DNA of 14,103 nucleotides, from the NCBI GenBank assembly GCA_903921605.1, contig CAIXQV010001031.1, positions 1-14,103 of the forward strand, read 5' to 3'. Positions 8,031-14,103 of the stretch are shown in pieces. The first letter of the stretch is position 1. Every line of letters begins with the position of its first letter. The stretch comes from an uncultured Planctomycetaceae bacterium (lineage in GTDB: Bacteria > Planctomycetota > Planctomycetia > Planctomycetales > Planctomycetaceae). The notes under the pieces are model-generated. The model was given only the letters and a program-made list of their open reading frames with translations, had not been told where the DNA came from and did no database searches. The position numbers were made by a program, and so were the translations under genes.

Positions 8031-8214
8031 CGCAGCCGCGCACTGAATAAATCAATAGCTCACAAAGATCCCGTGTTTTTGTGTTTGCTGGCTGCCAAAG
8101 TCGCGATCATCTGGATCAGAGGCTCTTCGAAGGCCAGTTCACTGGTGAAAACCGAGCCTTGCCACAACAATTGCCCACTATTCAATTCAGACTTTTCAGC
8201 GGAGCATCGTTCCA

Positions 8215-8931
8215 ATGCCATTGTTGGGTGTGAACATCGACCACGTCGCAACCGTCCGTCAAGCGCGACGTACCAATGAACCTGACCCGGTTCATGCGGC
8301 TGTCCTGGCAGAATTGGGTGGAGCCGACGCGATCACGGTACATTTGCGAGAAGACCGGCGCCATATTCAGGATCGCGACGTCCGCCTGCTGAAAGAAATC
8401 TGTCGAGTCCGCCTGAATCTGGAAATGGCGGTCTCCGACGAGATCACAACGATTGCCCTGAATCTGGTGCCGGATCAGGTGACTTTGGTTCCCGAACGAC
8501 GCGAAGAAATTACAACCGAGGGCGGACTGGATGTGAAGACTCACTTCCAGCGAATCCGCCAGTGCATCGATCAGCTTCAAGGCGCTGGAATCATGTGCAG
8601 CCTGTTTATTGATCCTGATGTTGCTCAGGTCGAAAAAGCCAGGGAGCTTGGCGTCGAAGCCGTTGAACTACACACTGGTTGTTACGCCGACGCGCGAACA
8701 CCAGAAAAAGTCGAGTTCGAATTCGATCGTCTGCGTGAAGCGGGGCTATATGCCAACGCTCAGGGACTAAAACTGAATCTTGGACACGGGCTCACTTATC
8801 GCAACGTACGCCGAGTAGCCGAAATTCATTGTGTGCACGAACTCAACATTGGTCACTCGATCGTGGCTCAGGCCATGATGGTGGGCTTTGAGCGAGCCGT
8901 GCGAGAAATGAAGCAGCTCGTGACGCTGTAG
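8215..8931 (+). CDS. pdxJ: Pyridoxine 5'-phosphate synthase PdxJ
   Basis: PdxJ condenses 1-deoxy-D-xylulose 5-phosphate with 3-amino-2-oxopropyl phosphate to make pyridoxine 5'-phosphate, the ring-closing step of the DXP-dependent vitamin B6 pathway, in the cytoplasm. The 238 residues cover the whole TIM-barrel family length (E. coli has 243). Conserved segments are [14 protein letters not shown] (5-18), [12 protein letters not shown] (40-51), LEMA (69-72), [15 protein letters not shown] (92-106), HTG (153-155), GHGL (190-193) and ELNIGHSIV near the C-terminus. His43, Arg45, Glu70 and His191 line up with the E. coli active-site His45, Arg47, Glu72 and His193. GGAG ten bases before the ATG supports the start. 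The PLP made downstream of this enzyme is the cofactor of the enzyme at 12248-13777, a link by chemistry only. Confidence 0.98.
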   Translation: MPLLGVNIDHVATVRQARRTNEPDPVHAAVLAELGGADAITVHLREDRRHIQDRDVRLLKEICRVRLNLEMAVSDEITTIALNLVPDQVTLVPERREEITTEGGLDVKTHFQRIRQCIDQLQGAGIMCSLFIDPDVAQVEKARELGVEAVELHTGCYADARTPEKVEFEFDRLREAGLYANAQGLKLNLGHGLTYRNVRRVAEIHCVHELNIGHSIVAQAMMVGFERAVREMKQLVTL

Positions 8932-9004
8932 TTACCCCGCTGTAAACTCAATAGCTTGCACATTCGCATCAGGATTCACCTGAGCATCTTTTCTCTTCGA
9001 TCGC

Positions 9005-9039
9005 GAAATTCAAATCTCAAATTTCAGATTTCAAATCTG
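9005..9039. repeat. AT-rich interspersed repeat between pdxJ and aroC
   Basis: This stretch is built from near-identical AAATCT/AGATTT words. TTCAAATCT occurs at 9009-9017 and 9030-9038. AAATCT (9012-9017) pairs with AGATTT (9026-9031), and the palindrome AAATTT sits in the middle (9019-9024). Its composition contrasts sharply with the flanking genes. Similar AT-rich word repeats are, to my knowledge, scattered through intergenic DNA of planctomycetes, which I cannot verify here. The rest of the 149-base gap shows no gene or clear ribosome site. Confidence 0.5.
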
Positions 9040-9080
9040 TTGTTTGGACTCTGCTCTCTCTTCCAGAACATTGAACCTTC

Positions 9081-10196
9081 ATGGCCGGCAACTCCTTCGG
9101 AAAACTGTTTCGCATCACAACCGCCGGCGAGAGCCACGGGCCAGGTAATGTTGTTATCGTCGACGGTGTTCCCCCCGGAATGCCTCTCAGCATTGACGAC
9201 CTGCGACCAGACCTGCAGCGACGACGACCAGGCCAAAGCCCGCTCGTGACTCAGCGTCAGGAGGGAGACGAACCGGAAATCCTGTCCGGTGTTTTCGATG
9301 GCAAGACGACCGGAACCAGCATCGCCATTCTGATTCGTAACGCCGATCAGCGTAGCGGCGACTATTCTGACATCCGCGAGAAGTATCGCCCGGGGCATGC
9401 GGACTATACGTTCGATGCTCGGTACGGCTTTCGCGATTATCGCGGCGGCGGTCGCAGCAGCGCGAGAGAAACAACCGCACGAGTTGCTGCAGGAGCCATC
9501 GCAAAGAAACTGATCGCTCAGGAGTTCGGCGGACAAGTGATCGGCTATGTGTCTCAGGTCGGCCCCATCAAAGCCGTGATTCCCAACCCCGAACAGGTCA
9601 CATTGAATCAGGTGGAAACGCTGCCGGATGGATCGCCAAACTTCGTCCGATGCCCGGACTACTCAGCCGCCGAGAAGATGGTGGCTTTGATTGACGAAGT
9701 CCGTCGCGACACCGATTCCATCGGCGGCGTATCAGAAATCGTTGCAACCAACATTCCGGCGGGATTGGGTGAACCAGTCTTCGATAAACTGAAGGCCGAT
9801 CTGGCGAAAGCCTTGTTCAGCCTGCCCGCTGTCCTTGGTGTTGAATACGGCAACGGTTTTGCCTGTGCCGAACTTCGCGGCAGTCAGAACAACGACATCT
9901 TCACATCTCGACAAACACGCGCTGGCGTTGAGATTGCCACCGAATCAAATCGACATGGTGGCATGTTGGGCGGCATCAGTTCCGGGATGCCAATCGTTCT
10001 GCGGGCCGCTATCAAACCGACCAGCAGCCTCGCCAAAGAACAGGCGACTGTGACTCGAGATGGCCTGCCAACCACGATTCGCACAAAGGGCCGCCACGAT
10101 CCCTGCCTGCTGCCTCGCTTCGTCCCCATGGGAGAAGCCATGGTCGCCATCGTCCTCGCCGATCACTGGCTCCGCTGGCGAGCCATCCGCAAGTAA
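9081..10196 (+). CDS. aroC: Chorismate synthase AroC
   Basis: AroC converts 5-enolpyruvylshikimate 3-phosphate to chorismate, the last step of the shikimate pathway feeding aromatic amino acids, folate and quinones. It needs reduced FMN although there is no net redox change. The 371 residues are full length. The start [20 protein letters not shown] matches the family N-terminus almost exactly, which fixes the ATG even though no clear Shine-Dalgarno precedes it. Signatures seen are GESHG (16-20), RRPGQSP (about 48-54), RPGHADYT, the [11 protein letters not shown] loop, and GRHDPC near the C-terminus followed by VPMGEAM and VLADH. It lies 149 bases downstream of pdxJ on the same strand; cotranscription is possible but not shown. 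Nothing looks truncated. Confidence 0.98.
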   Translation: MAGNSFGKLFRITTAGESHGPGNVVIVDGVPPGMPLSIDDLRPDLQRRRPGQSPLVTQRQEGDEPEILSGVFDGKTTGTSIAILIRNADQRSGDYSDIREKYRPGHADYTFDARYGFRDYRGGGRSSARETTARVAAGAIAKKLIAQEFGGQVIGYVSQVGPIKAVIPNPEQVTLNQVETLPDGSPNFVRCPDYSAAEKMVALIDEVRRDTDSIGGVSEIVATNIPAGLGEPVFDKLKADLAKALFSLPAVLGVEYGNGFACAELRGSQNNDIFTSRQTRAGVEIATESNRHGGMLGGISSGMPIVLRAAIKPTSSLAKEQATVTRDGLPTTIRTKGRHDPCLLPRFVPMGEAMVAIVLADHWLRWRAIRK

Positions 10197-10203
10197 ATTC
10201 GGC

Positions 10204-10243
10204 TGTTTGGCTCACAGACAGATTTTCCACGGCATGCCAAACA
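10204..10243. terminator. Candidate bidirectional terminator between convergent genes
   Basis: TGTTTGGC (10204-10211) is perfectly complementary to GCCAAACA (10236-10243) with a 24-base loop. It lies just after the aroC stop and before the convergent DUF1570 stop. There is no T-run on either strand, so it would be a weak intrinsic terminator or only a 3'-end stabiliser. Confidence 0.3.
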
Positions 10244-10295
10244 CACACAACGCTTAGTCCCAAGTCGTGCAGCCTTAGCATTCTTTTTGCGAAGG

Positions 10296-11972
10296 TCAGG
10301 GCGTCTGAACGCCGCTCTCTTCCGACTGAACATTCAACTGCTCGGCCAGATTTTGCATGTGTGTTCTGTACTGCTGATCAAAGGCATCGTGAGTAACCTC
10401 AGCGATACGTGCCAGTGATGGCTCCTGCAGGATGTAGTCCCCATCCGGACGATAAATCGCGGCTAGAAGAGCAATCAGATCGTCTCGATACAGGCCGTCT
10501 TCATAGTGCATCAGGAAGTGAGTAAACCCGGCCGCCTGCGTATACAGCGGAGCGACTTGAGGATGATGCATAAAGTCATTCTTCCCAAGTGCCAGGAACT
10601 CTTTGCTGGGCAAATAGAACTGATCATCAGGCAGCGTCATTCGCTCTATCGCTCTGACGAAGCGCACATGATCCGGGCGACCGATCGAAACCTTGCCTTC
10701 ATTTATCTCAAACGATTCAAAGTAGCAGGCCAGACCCTCGATGATCCAGAAATTTGACCGCTCACCAAGGCCCCAATCACCGGGCTTCTGCCTCGTCCTC
10801 TGAGCCCGCCCTCGGGCGGCTGCACGGCGAGCTTCCAGGGTATGGATGTCAAGGATCTGATGAGTCGCCTCGTGAAACAGCGTCGACAGCGTTCGTTCTT
10901 TGCGATCCATAAAGAAGTACGTGGTGCGAGTCTCCTGAGAGTAATACCCGGTCGTCTCCAGATTCGGCGGTACTTTGCCTTCGACTCGTTTTTGATACTC
11001 GTCTCGCTTGGCGTAGAAATGCAATTCCATCGGCCCGCGTTTTTGTGCAGAACCACGAAGCGTTGCATTGTCGAAGCGATCCTGCAGAGCCGCTGGCGTC
11101 TCGAAGAAAGCCGCGAAGTGATGTTGCAGCCACTCGTAGTAAAGCTCCAGCTTCAATGACAGCTCAAGTCCAACCTCAAGGCTGACATTCGTCTTCACAA
11201 GGAAATGCTCACTGGGAATCTCCCAGGCGTTGCGGAAGTCTCGCCGATGCTCCGCTTCCTTCTCTGCGCTGATCCATCCGCCTTTCCAGGGACGCAACCC
11301 TTCTTCATAGCGCGAAACGCTGGTGATTGGGATCCAGCCAAACTCCGGATGAAATGTCTGAGGCTTGCTGCCACTTCGCATCTGCTTTTCGAACTGCGAG
11401 ACCCATTCGCCGGCATACCCCGGCTCTCCTTTCCGCTGAGGATCATTGAAGATCAATTGCCCCAGAACGGATCGCGCATACTTGTGGTCTGAATCAACTC
11501 GAACAACGTCACTGATCAGTGAAAATGCCAGCGAAGGAAAGCCGTTTCTCAGAGCCTGACGAGCAAGCGAATAGAGTTCCGCTCCTCGCTCCCGGCGATG
11601 ATTCTGAATCTGAAGTCGCCATTGCTGCTCATCCAGCGGCAGGGTCCCATCGACCTCCGTAGTGACAAGACGGGGCGGATCAAAATTTGGCTCGGGCGAG
11701 GCGAGTGAATGACGAATCACCTGCACCTGAGGAATCGCCTCGGGCAGCTCATGCTTGTCACACCAGGTCTCAACACTTTCCAAATCTGCCTGCAGACTGT
11801 CGAAGATCGCCTGACGCTTTTCCAGAATCTGGCGATGGAGTCGATCCCGCCGCGGAGCTTCATCGCCGGCAACCGGCTGACCCGTAATGGCAACGATACA
11901 AAGAATCGCGTACGACAAAGCCTGAAGGGAAACAGACAGAAGCCTGACAGTTGATCGCGGGAGTCTTCTCAT
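10296..11972 (-). CDS. Secreted DUF1570-type protein with HExxH zinc-peptidase motif
   Basis: This 558-residue protein carries a signal peptide: basic MRRLPRSTVR, a hydrophobic core to about residue 31, and a likely cleavage after PVAG near 36. It should act outside the inner membrane. A helical, TPR-like region (about 120-180) precedes the C-terminal metallopeptidase-like domain. TLFHEATHQI carries HEATH at 367-371, giving two zinc-binding His and the general-base Glu. The EGLACYFE segment starting at Glu412 fits the third zinc ligand of gluzincins. The pattern matches planctomycete DUF1570 proteins, whose substrates are unknown. ATG at 11972 is chosen because AAGGA sits seven bases upstream. 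The frame could extend to a GTG at 12014, but that would bury the signal peptide. It is convergent with aroC and divergent from the PLP-enzyme gene. Confidence 0.85.
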   Translation of the reverse strand: MRRLPRSTVRLLSVSLQALSYAILCIVAITGQPVAGDEAPRRDRLHRQILEKRQAIFDSLQADLESVETWCDKHELPEAIPQVQVIRHSLASPEPNFDPPRLVTTEVDGTLPLDEQQWRLQIQNHRRERGAELYSLARQALRNGFPSLAFSLISDVVRVDSDHKYARSVLGQLIFNDPQRKGEPGYAGEWVSQFEKQMRSGSKPQTFHPEFGWIPITSVSRYEEGLRPWKGGWISAEKEAEHRRDFRNAWEIPSEHFLVKTNVSLEVGLELSLKLELYYEWLQHHFAAFFETPAALQDRFDNATLRGSAQKRGPMELHFYAKRDEYQKRVEGKVPPNLETTGYYSQETRTTYFFMDRKERTLSTLFHEATHQILDIHTLEARRAAARGRAQRTRQKPGDWGLGERSNFWIIEGLACYFESFEINEGKVSIGRPDHVRFVRAIERMTLPDDQFYLPSKEFLALGKNDFMHHPQVAPLYTQAAGFTHFLMHYEDGLYRDDLIALLAAIYRPDGDYILQEPSLARIAEVTHDAFDQQYRTHMQNLAEQLNVQSEESGVQTP

Positions 11973-12247
11973 TGCCATATCCTTGAATTGGCCAGTATTC
12001 GACATCCGAGTCACCGGAATACGGCCAGAAGACGCAGAATATCAGTGTCAGGGAGTGGCGAGAATGCGAGTTTTCCTCGGGGAAATGCCTGCTATTATGT
12101 GGTGACCGAGCCGTATTCTATAATCCTGTCGGCTCGAATGATTGGCTTCACTGGCACCGTCAGCCCAATAGGCCCACGGTATTTCTGTCCCCTGAACCTC
12201 TCCTGAGGCGATAACTCGACTGCGTTTACTCAGGTTAACATGCTTCA
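11973..12247. other. Divergent intergenic region, DUF1570 gene and PLP-enzyme gene
   Basis: This 275-base gap must hold promoters for both divergent genes. On the plus strand there is a perfect TATAAT at 12119-12124, but the best -35 (TTATGT at 12095-12100, 18-base spacing) is poor. No clear minus-strand promoter was found. The only good ribosome-site match is the AAGGA serving the DUF1570 start. No credible additional gene is seen. Confidence 0.45.
12119..12124 (+). promoter_or_regulatory. Consensus -10 box, candidate promoter of the cystathionine gamma-synthase-like gene
   Basis: TATAAT is an exact -10 consensus 123 bases before the start at 12248. The upstream -35 match is weak, so this is a tentative promoter and might need an activator. 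Confidence 0.3.
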
Positions 12248-12251
12248 ATGA
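12240..12251 (+). other. Possible three-codon leader ORF overlapping the PLP-enzyme start
   Basis: ATG CTT CAA TGA runs from 12240 to 12251 and its stop overlaps the ATG at 12248. The only Shine-Dalgarno-like AGG (12232-12234) is five bases from this first ATG but thirteen from the gene start, so the mini-ORF may be translated first and couple to the gene. It may equally be chance. Confidence 0.2.
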
Positions 12252-13777
12252 ATTCGCCCATGACCGCAGATTTGCTCATTTCACCCCGATGGAAAGCTGA
12301 ACATCTGGGATTTCCGATGCCTGATTCGGTCCATGCAGTCTCAGCATGCCTGCCACTGTGGGAACACAATATCCGGTACGAAGAGGGTGACGCCGAGGTC
12401 GTGTCGAAACTGAAGGCCGCATATCCTCGATTTTGCCTGCATCCATTCGTGCGACAGCTCTGTCGCCAGGTCTTTGGTTCAGATTCTTCCGGGCTGATTT
12501 TTCCAACCCGGAAGTCGGCCGAGCGGGCGCTTTGCTATGTGAAATGGCGAGGCGTGACAACCGCCTCGCTGGTCCCTGTTGCTGGCCAGCCATTCTGCGG
12601 AGTCGCCATCGATCCTAAAGAGTTCTCAACACTGAAGGAATACTGGCAACACGCCGGCGAAGTCATTTCCTCCCGCGGCGCGGAGATGGCTCTGCGCGGC
12701 GAACAAGTGACCTGTACTGCGACTCCGGCGCGCAATCAGATTCTGAATCGACTGGCCGAACTTCGAGGTTGCTCAAAAGAAGACCTGTGGATTTTCCCTT
12801 GCGGCATGGCGGCAATCGCAGCAGTGTGGCGAGCCGTTCGTCGATATGATCCCAATAGCCCCAGCGTGCAGTTCGGATTTCCCTATGTGGACACGCTAAA
12901 AATTCAGCAACGATTTGAGCCAGCGGCTTATCACTTCTATCCGATCGGAAATAGTACAGACATCGAAGCGTTGCGGACTCTTTTGAAGACCGAAAAAGTC
13001 AGTGCCGTATTCTGCGAGTCGCCGACAAATCCGCTGCTCACAACTCCGGACCTCGTGACTCTGCGCAGTCTCGCTGATGAATATGGCTTCGTCCTCGTCA
13101 TCGATGACACTTTAGCCGCCTGCATCAATCAAAACGTGCTGCCCTATGCCGATGCCGTAGTCACGAGCCTGACCAAGTACTTCAGTGGCTACGGTGATGT
13201 GCTGGCCGGTTCTGTCATGCTGAACTCCGCTTCAAAGCATGCTGTCAGACTTCGCGGCGCACTGCGAGATGACTTTGAGGAAATGCTGATTGATGCGGAC
13301 GCGGAAGTCCTTGAAAAAAATTCTCGCGATGTTCGAGAACGCGTTTCTGTGATTAACCGCAACGCAGAAATCCTGGCGAAACGACTGAGCCAACATCCGT
13401 TGGTTGATCGAGTTTACCACCCGAGCCTCAATGCGGACGTTTCTTCCAAGTCTGATGGATCGATATCAACCTTTGGGTATGGCGGACTTCTCTCTGTCGT
13501 TTTAAAGAACCCCTCAACGACTACGCCAATCGTGTTCGATCGTCTGGAAGTCTGCAAAGGCCCCAACCTGGGTACAAATTTTACTCTGTGCTGTCCTTAC
13601 ACAATTCTGGCGCATTACACAGAGCTGGACTTTGTTGAAGAGTGCGGCGTCAGCCGCTGGCTGCTGCGGATCAGTATTGGAATGGAACCGGTCGAAGAGC
13701 TCTGGCAGCGTTTCGAAAGAGCCTTCTCAACATTGCTCAACAATCAATCCGCCACCGGGCCTGCCCCGGTGGTCTAA
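12248..13777 (+). CDS. Cystathionine gamma-synthase-like PLP enzyme with fungal Str2-type N-terminal region
   Basis: This 509-residue enzyme belongs to the Cys/Met metabolism PLP family (fold type I). The likely reaction is gamma-replacement on an activated homoserine to give cystathionine, in methionine or cysteine transsulfuration. PLP-binding features are CGMAAI (185-190), ESPTNPL (257-263), Asp286 in VIDDTLA, and SLTKYFSGYGDVLAG (307-321) with the Schiff-base Lys310. Standard bacterial MetB is about 380-400 residues and lacks residues 1-150. Here that region has HAVSACLPLWEHNIRYEEGD (29-48) and YPRFCLHPFV (59-68), which resemble fungal cystathionine gamma-synthase. The C-terminal GTNFTLCCPYTILAHYTELD also resembles the fungal form. 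The final eight residues (ATGPAPVV) and the stop are encoded inside a repeat arm. A different gamma-lyase or sulfhydrylase specificity cannot be excluded. Confidence 0.87.
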   Translation: MNSPMTADLLISPRWKAEHLGFPMPDSVHAVSACLPLWEHNIRYEEGDAEVVSKLKAAYPRFCLHPFVRQLCRQVFGSDSSGLIFPTRKSAERALCYVKWRGVTTASLVPVAGQPFCGVAIDPKEFSTLKEYWQHAGEVISSRGAEMALRGEQVTCTATPARNQILNRLAELRGCSKEDLWIFPCGMAAIAAVWRAVRRYDPNSPSVQFGFPYVDTLKIQQRFEPAAYHFYPIGNSTDIEALRTLLKTEKVSAVFCESPTNPLLTTPDLVTLRSLADEYGFVLVIDDTLAACINQNVLPYADAVVTSLTKYFSGYGDVLAGSVMLNSASKHAVRLRGALRDDFEEMLIDADAEVLEKNSRDVRERVSVINRNAEILAKRLSQHPLVDRVYHPSLNADVSSKSDGSISTFGYGGLLSVVLKNPSTTTPIVFDRLEVCKGPNLGTNFTLCCPYTILAHYTELDFVEECGVSRWLLRISIGMEPVEELWQRFERAFSTLLNNQSATGPAPVV

Positions 13778-13919
13778 CGGCTTCTGCACCACTTGGGCCC
13801 TTAATTCTTCGCTCTTTCTTCCGCAACAACCGCAACTTGCAGGCTACAACTCGTGACTTGATTAGGCAACGAGAGTGGTGCAAAAAGCCGTTGAACCGCC
13901 GGGGCGAGCCCCGGTGGCG
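13750..13919. repeat. Inverted-repeat element (BIME/MITE-like) overlapping the 3' end of the PLP-enzyme gene
   Basis: Arms 13750-13793 and 13874-13919 are inverted copies of each other, agreeing at about 38 of 46 hand-aligned columns, around an 80-base centre. Each arm has its own hairpin: CCACCGGG/CCCGGTGG (13753-13772) on the left and CCGCCGGGGC/GCCCCGGTGG (13896-13917, one G-T) on the right. Each also has a conserved inner tail, AACGGCTT plus TGCACCACT on the left and its reverse complement on the right. Paired hairpin-plus-tail units in opposite orientation resemble a REP pair (BIME) or a small MITE. No target duplication or transposase is visible. The structure may also terminate transcription between the convergent genes. 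Confidence 0.75.
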
Positions 13920-13942
13920 TGCCAGTCTTTGGCATACTGGCA
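13920..13942. repeat. Small hairpin adjoining the inverted-repeat element
   Basis: TGCCAGT (13920-13926) pairs with ACTGGCA (13936-13942) around nine bases. An alternative TGCCA/TGGCA pairing exists within it (13920-13934). It directly abuts the right arm and ends eight bases from the stop of the minus-strand gene. It may be an extension of the repeat or part of a terminator; no T-run follows. Confidence 0.4.
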
Positions 13943-13950
13943 ACGGCCCC

Positions 13951-14103
13951 TCACAACGCCTGCTTCACAGCATCATTCAGCAGACCGACGTACATCATCG
14001 CGATTCGGAAGATAAAGAAGATCACAATCCCGGCGACACCAGCCCAGATGACGCCGCTGAAGATGGCCGTCATACGATGCATCGCCCGATGAGCATCGTC
14101 TTC
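13951..14103 (-). CDS. Membrane protein, C-terminal fragment (N-terminus outside window)
   Basis: Only the last 50 codons and the TGA stop (complement of 13951-13953) are present; the frame stays open to the window edge. A short amphipathic stretch, AHRAMHRMTAIF, leads into one long hydrophobic segment (about residues 13-35 of the fragment: SGVIWAGVAGIVIFFIFRIA). A short polar tail ends LLNDAVKQAL. The pattern is reminiscent of the last transmembrane helix and tail of GspF-type (type II secretion F domain) proteins, but the fragment is too short to be sure. It is convergent with the PLP-enzyme gene. A real protein is likely because the translation is a clean membrane helix. Confidence 0.6.
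   Translation of the reverse strand, partial: EDDAHRAMHRMTAIFSGVIWAGVAGIVIFFIFRIAMMYVGLLNDAVKQAL

Larger units (their letters stand above)
7472..8214. other. Long intergenic region without a convincing gene, rich in short inverted repeats
   Basis: Divergent genes flank about 740 bases that lack a credible protein. Overlapping open frames occur on both strands, but none shows a recognisable domain or a good ribosome site. Short perfect inverted repeats are dense: CGGCC/GGCCG (7528-7541), GGCAT/ATGCC (7583-7596), CTGCCG/CGGCAG (7768-7782), AAGTT/AACTT (7804-7816), CCACG/CGTGG (7844-7857), CACAC/GTGTG (7971-7981), and the nested structure at 7983-8030. It should hold the promoters of the ABC operon (leftward) and pdxJ (rightward); a small RNA or degenerate repeat element is possible. 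Confidence 0.55.

Noticed and set aside
1..14103. Searched by eye for CRISPR arrays, tRNA genes, transposases, toxin-antitoxin pairs and phage genes
   Set aside because: No regularly spaced repeats, tRNA-like cloverleaf, transposase motif or small paired genes were recognised; the region reads as mostly core chromosome.

Overview
The window looks like chromosomal DNA of a planctomycete, probably order Planctomycetales. The grounds are a GldA / fused GldF-GldG / DUF4340 ABC module, a DUF1570 secreted metalloprotein, an ExbB-like channel with a long tail, weak or absent Shine-Dalgarno sequences at several starts, and moderately GC-rich codon use. This is inference from family content; no rRNA or other species marker is present.

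Layout. Left edge to about 1300 (minus): a MotA/TolQ/ExbB-family channel protein whose C-terminus lies outside the window; its start is a GTG that is easy to miss. 1300-1605: intergenic, with three hairpins in the probable exbB leader and a strong intrinsic terminator closing the operon to its right. 1606-7471 (minus): a three-gene cluster read right to left, namely GldA-type ATPase, GldF-GldG fusion permease, and DUF4340 membrane-anchored protein. Together they form an ABC-2-type complex with large extracytoplasmic subunits; the substrate is unknown. 7472-8214: about 740 bases without a convincing gene, containing many short inverted repeats, a candidate pdxJ promoter and a nested stem-loop.

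8215-10196 (plus): pdxJ (vitamin B6 ring synthesis) and aroC (chorismate synthase), two complete housekeeping enzymes separated by an AT-rich repeat. 10296-11972 (minus): a secreted DUF1570 protein with an HEATH zinc motif, convergent with aroC. 12248-13777 (plus): a transsulfuration-family PLP enzyme whose N-terminal third resembles fungal cystathionine gamma-synthase (Str2 type). It diverges from the DUF1570 gene. Its last codons and stop lie in one arm of an approximately 170-bp inverted-repeat element (13750-13919). 13951 to the right edge (minus): the C-terminal 50 residues of a membrane protein.

No CRISPR array, tRNA, rRNA, transposase, phage gene or recognisable defence island is visible. 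The most unusual items are the BIME/MITE-like element that forms the C-terminus of the PLP enzyme, the fungal-type architecture of that enzyme, the coiled-coil and low-complexity insertions in the Gld-like complex, and the structured region upstream of pdxJ.
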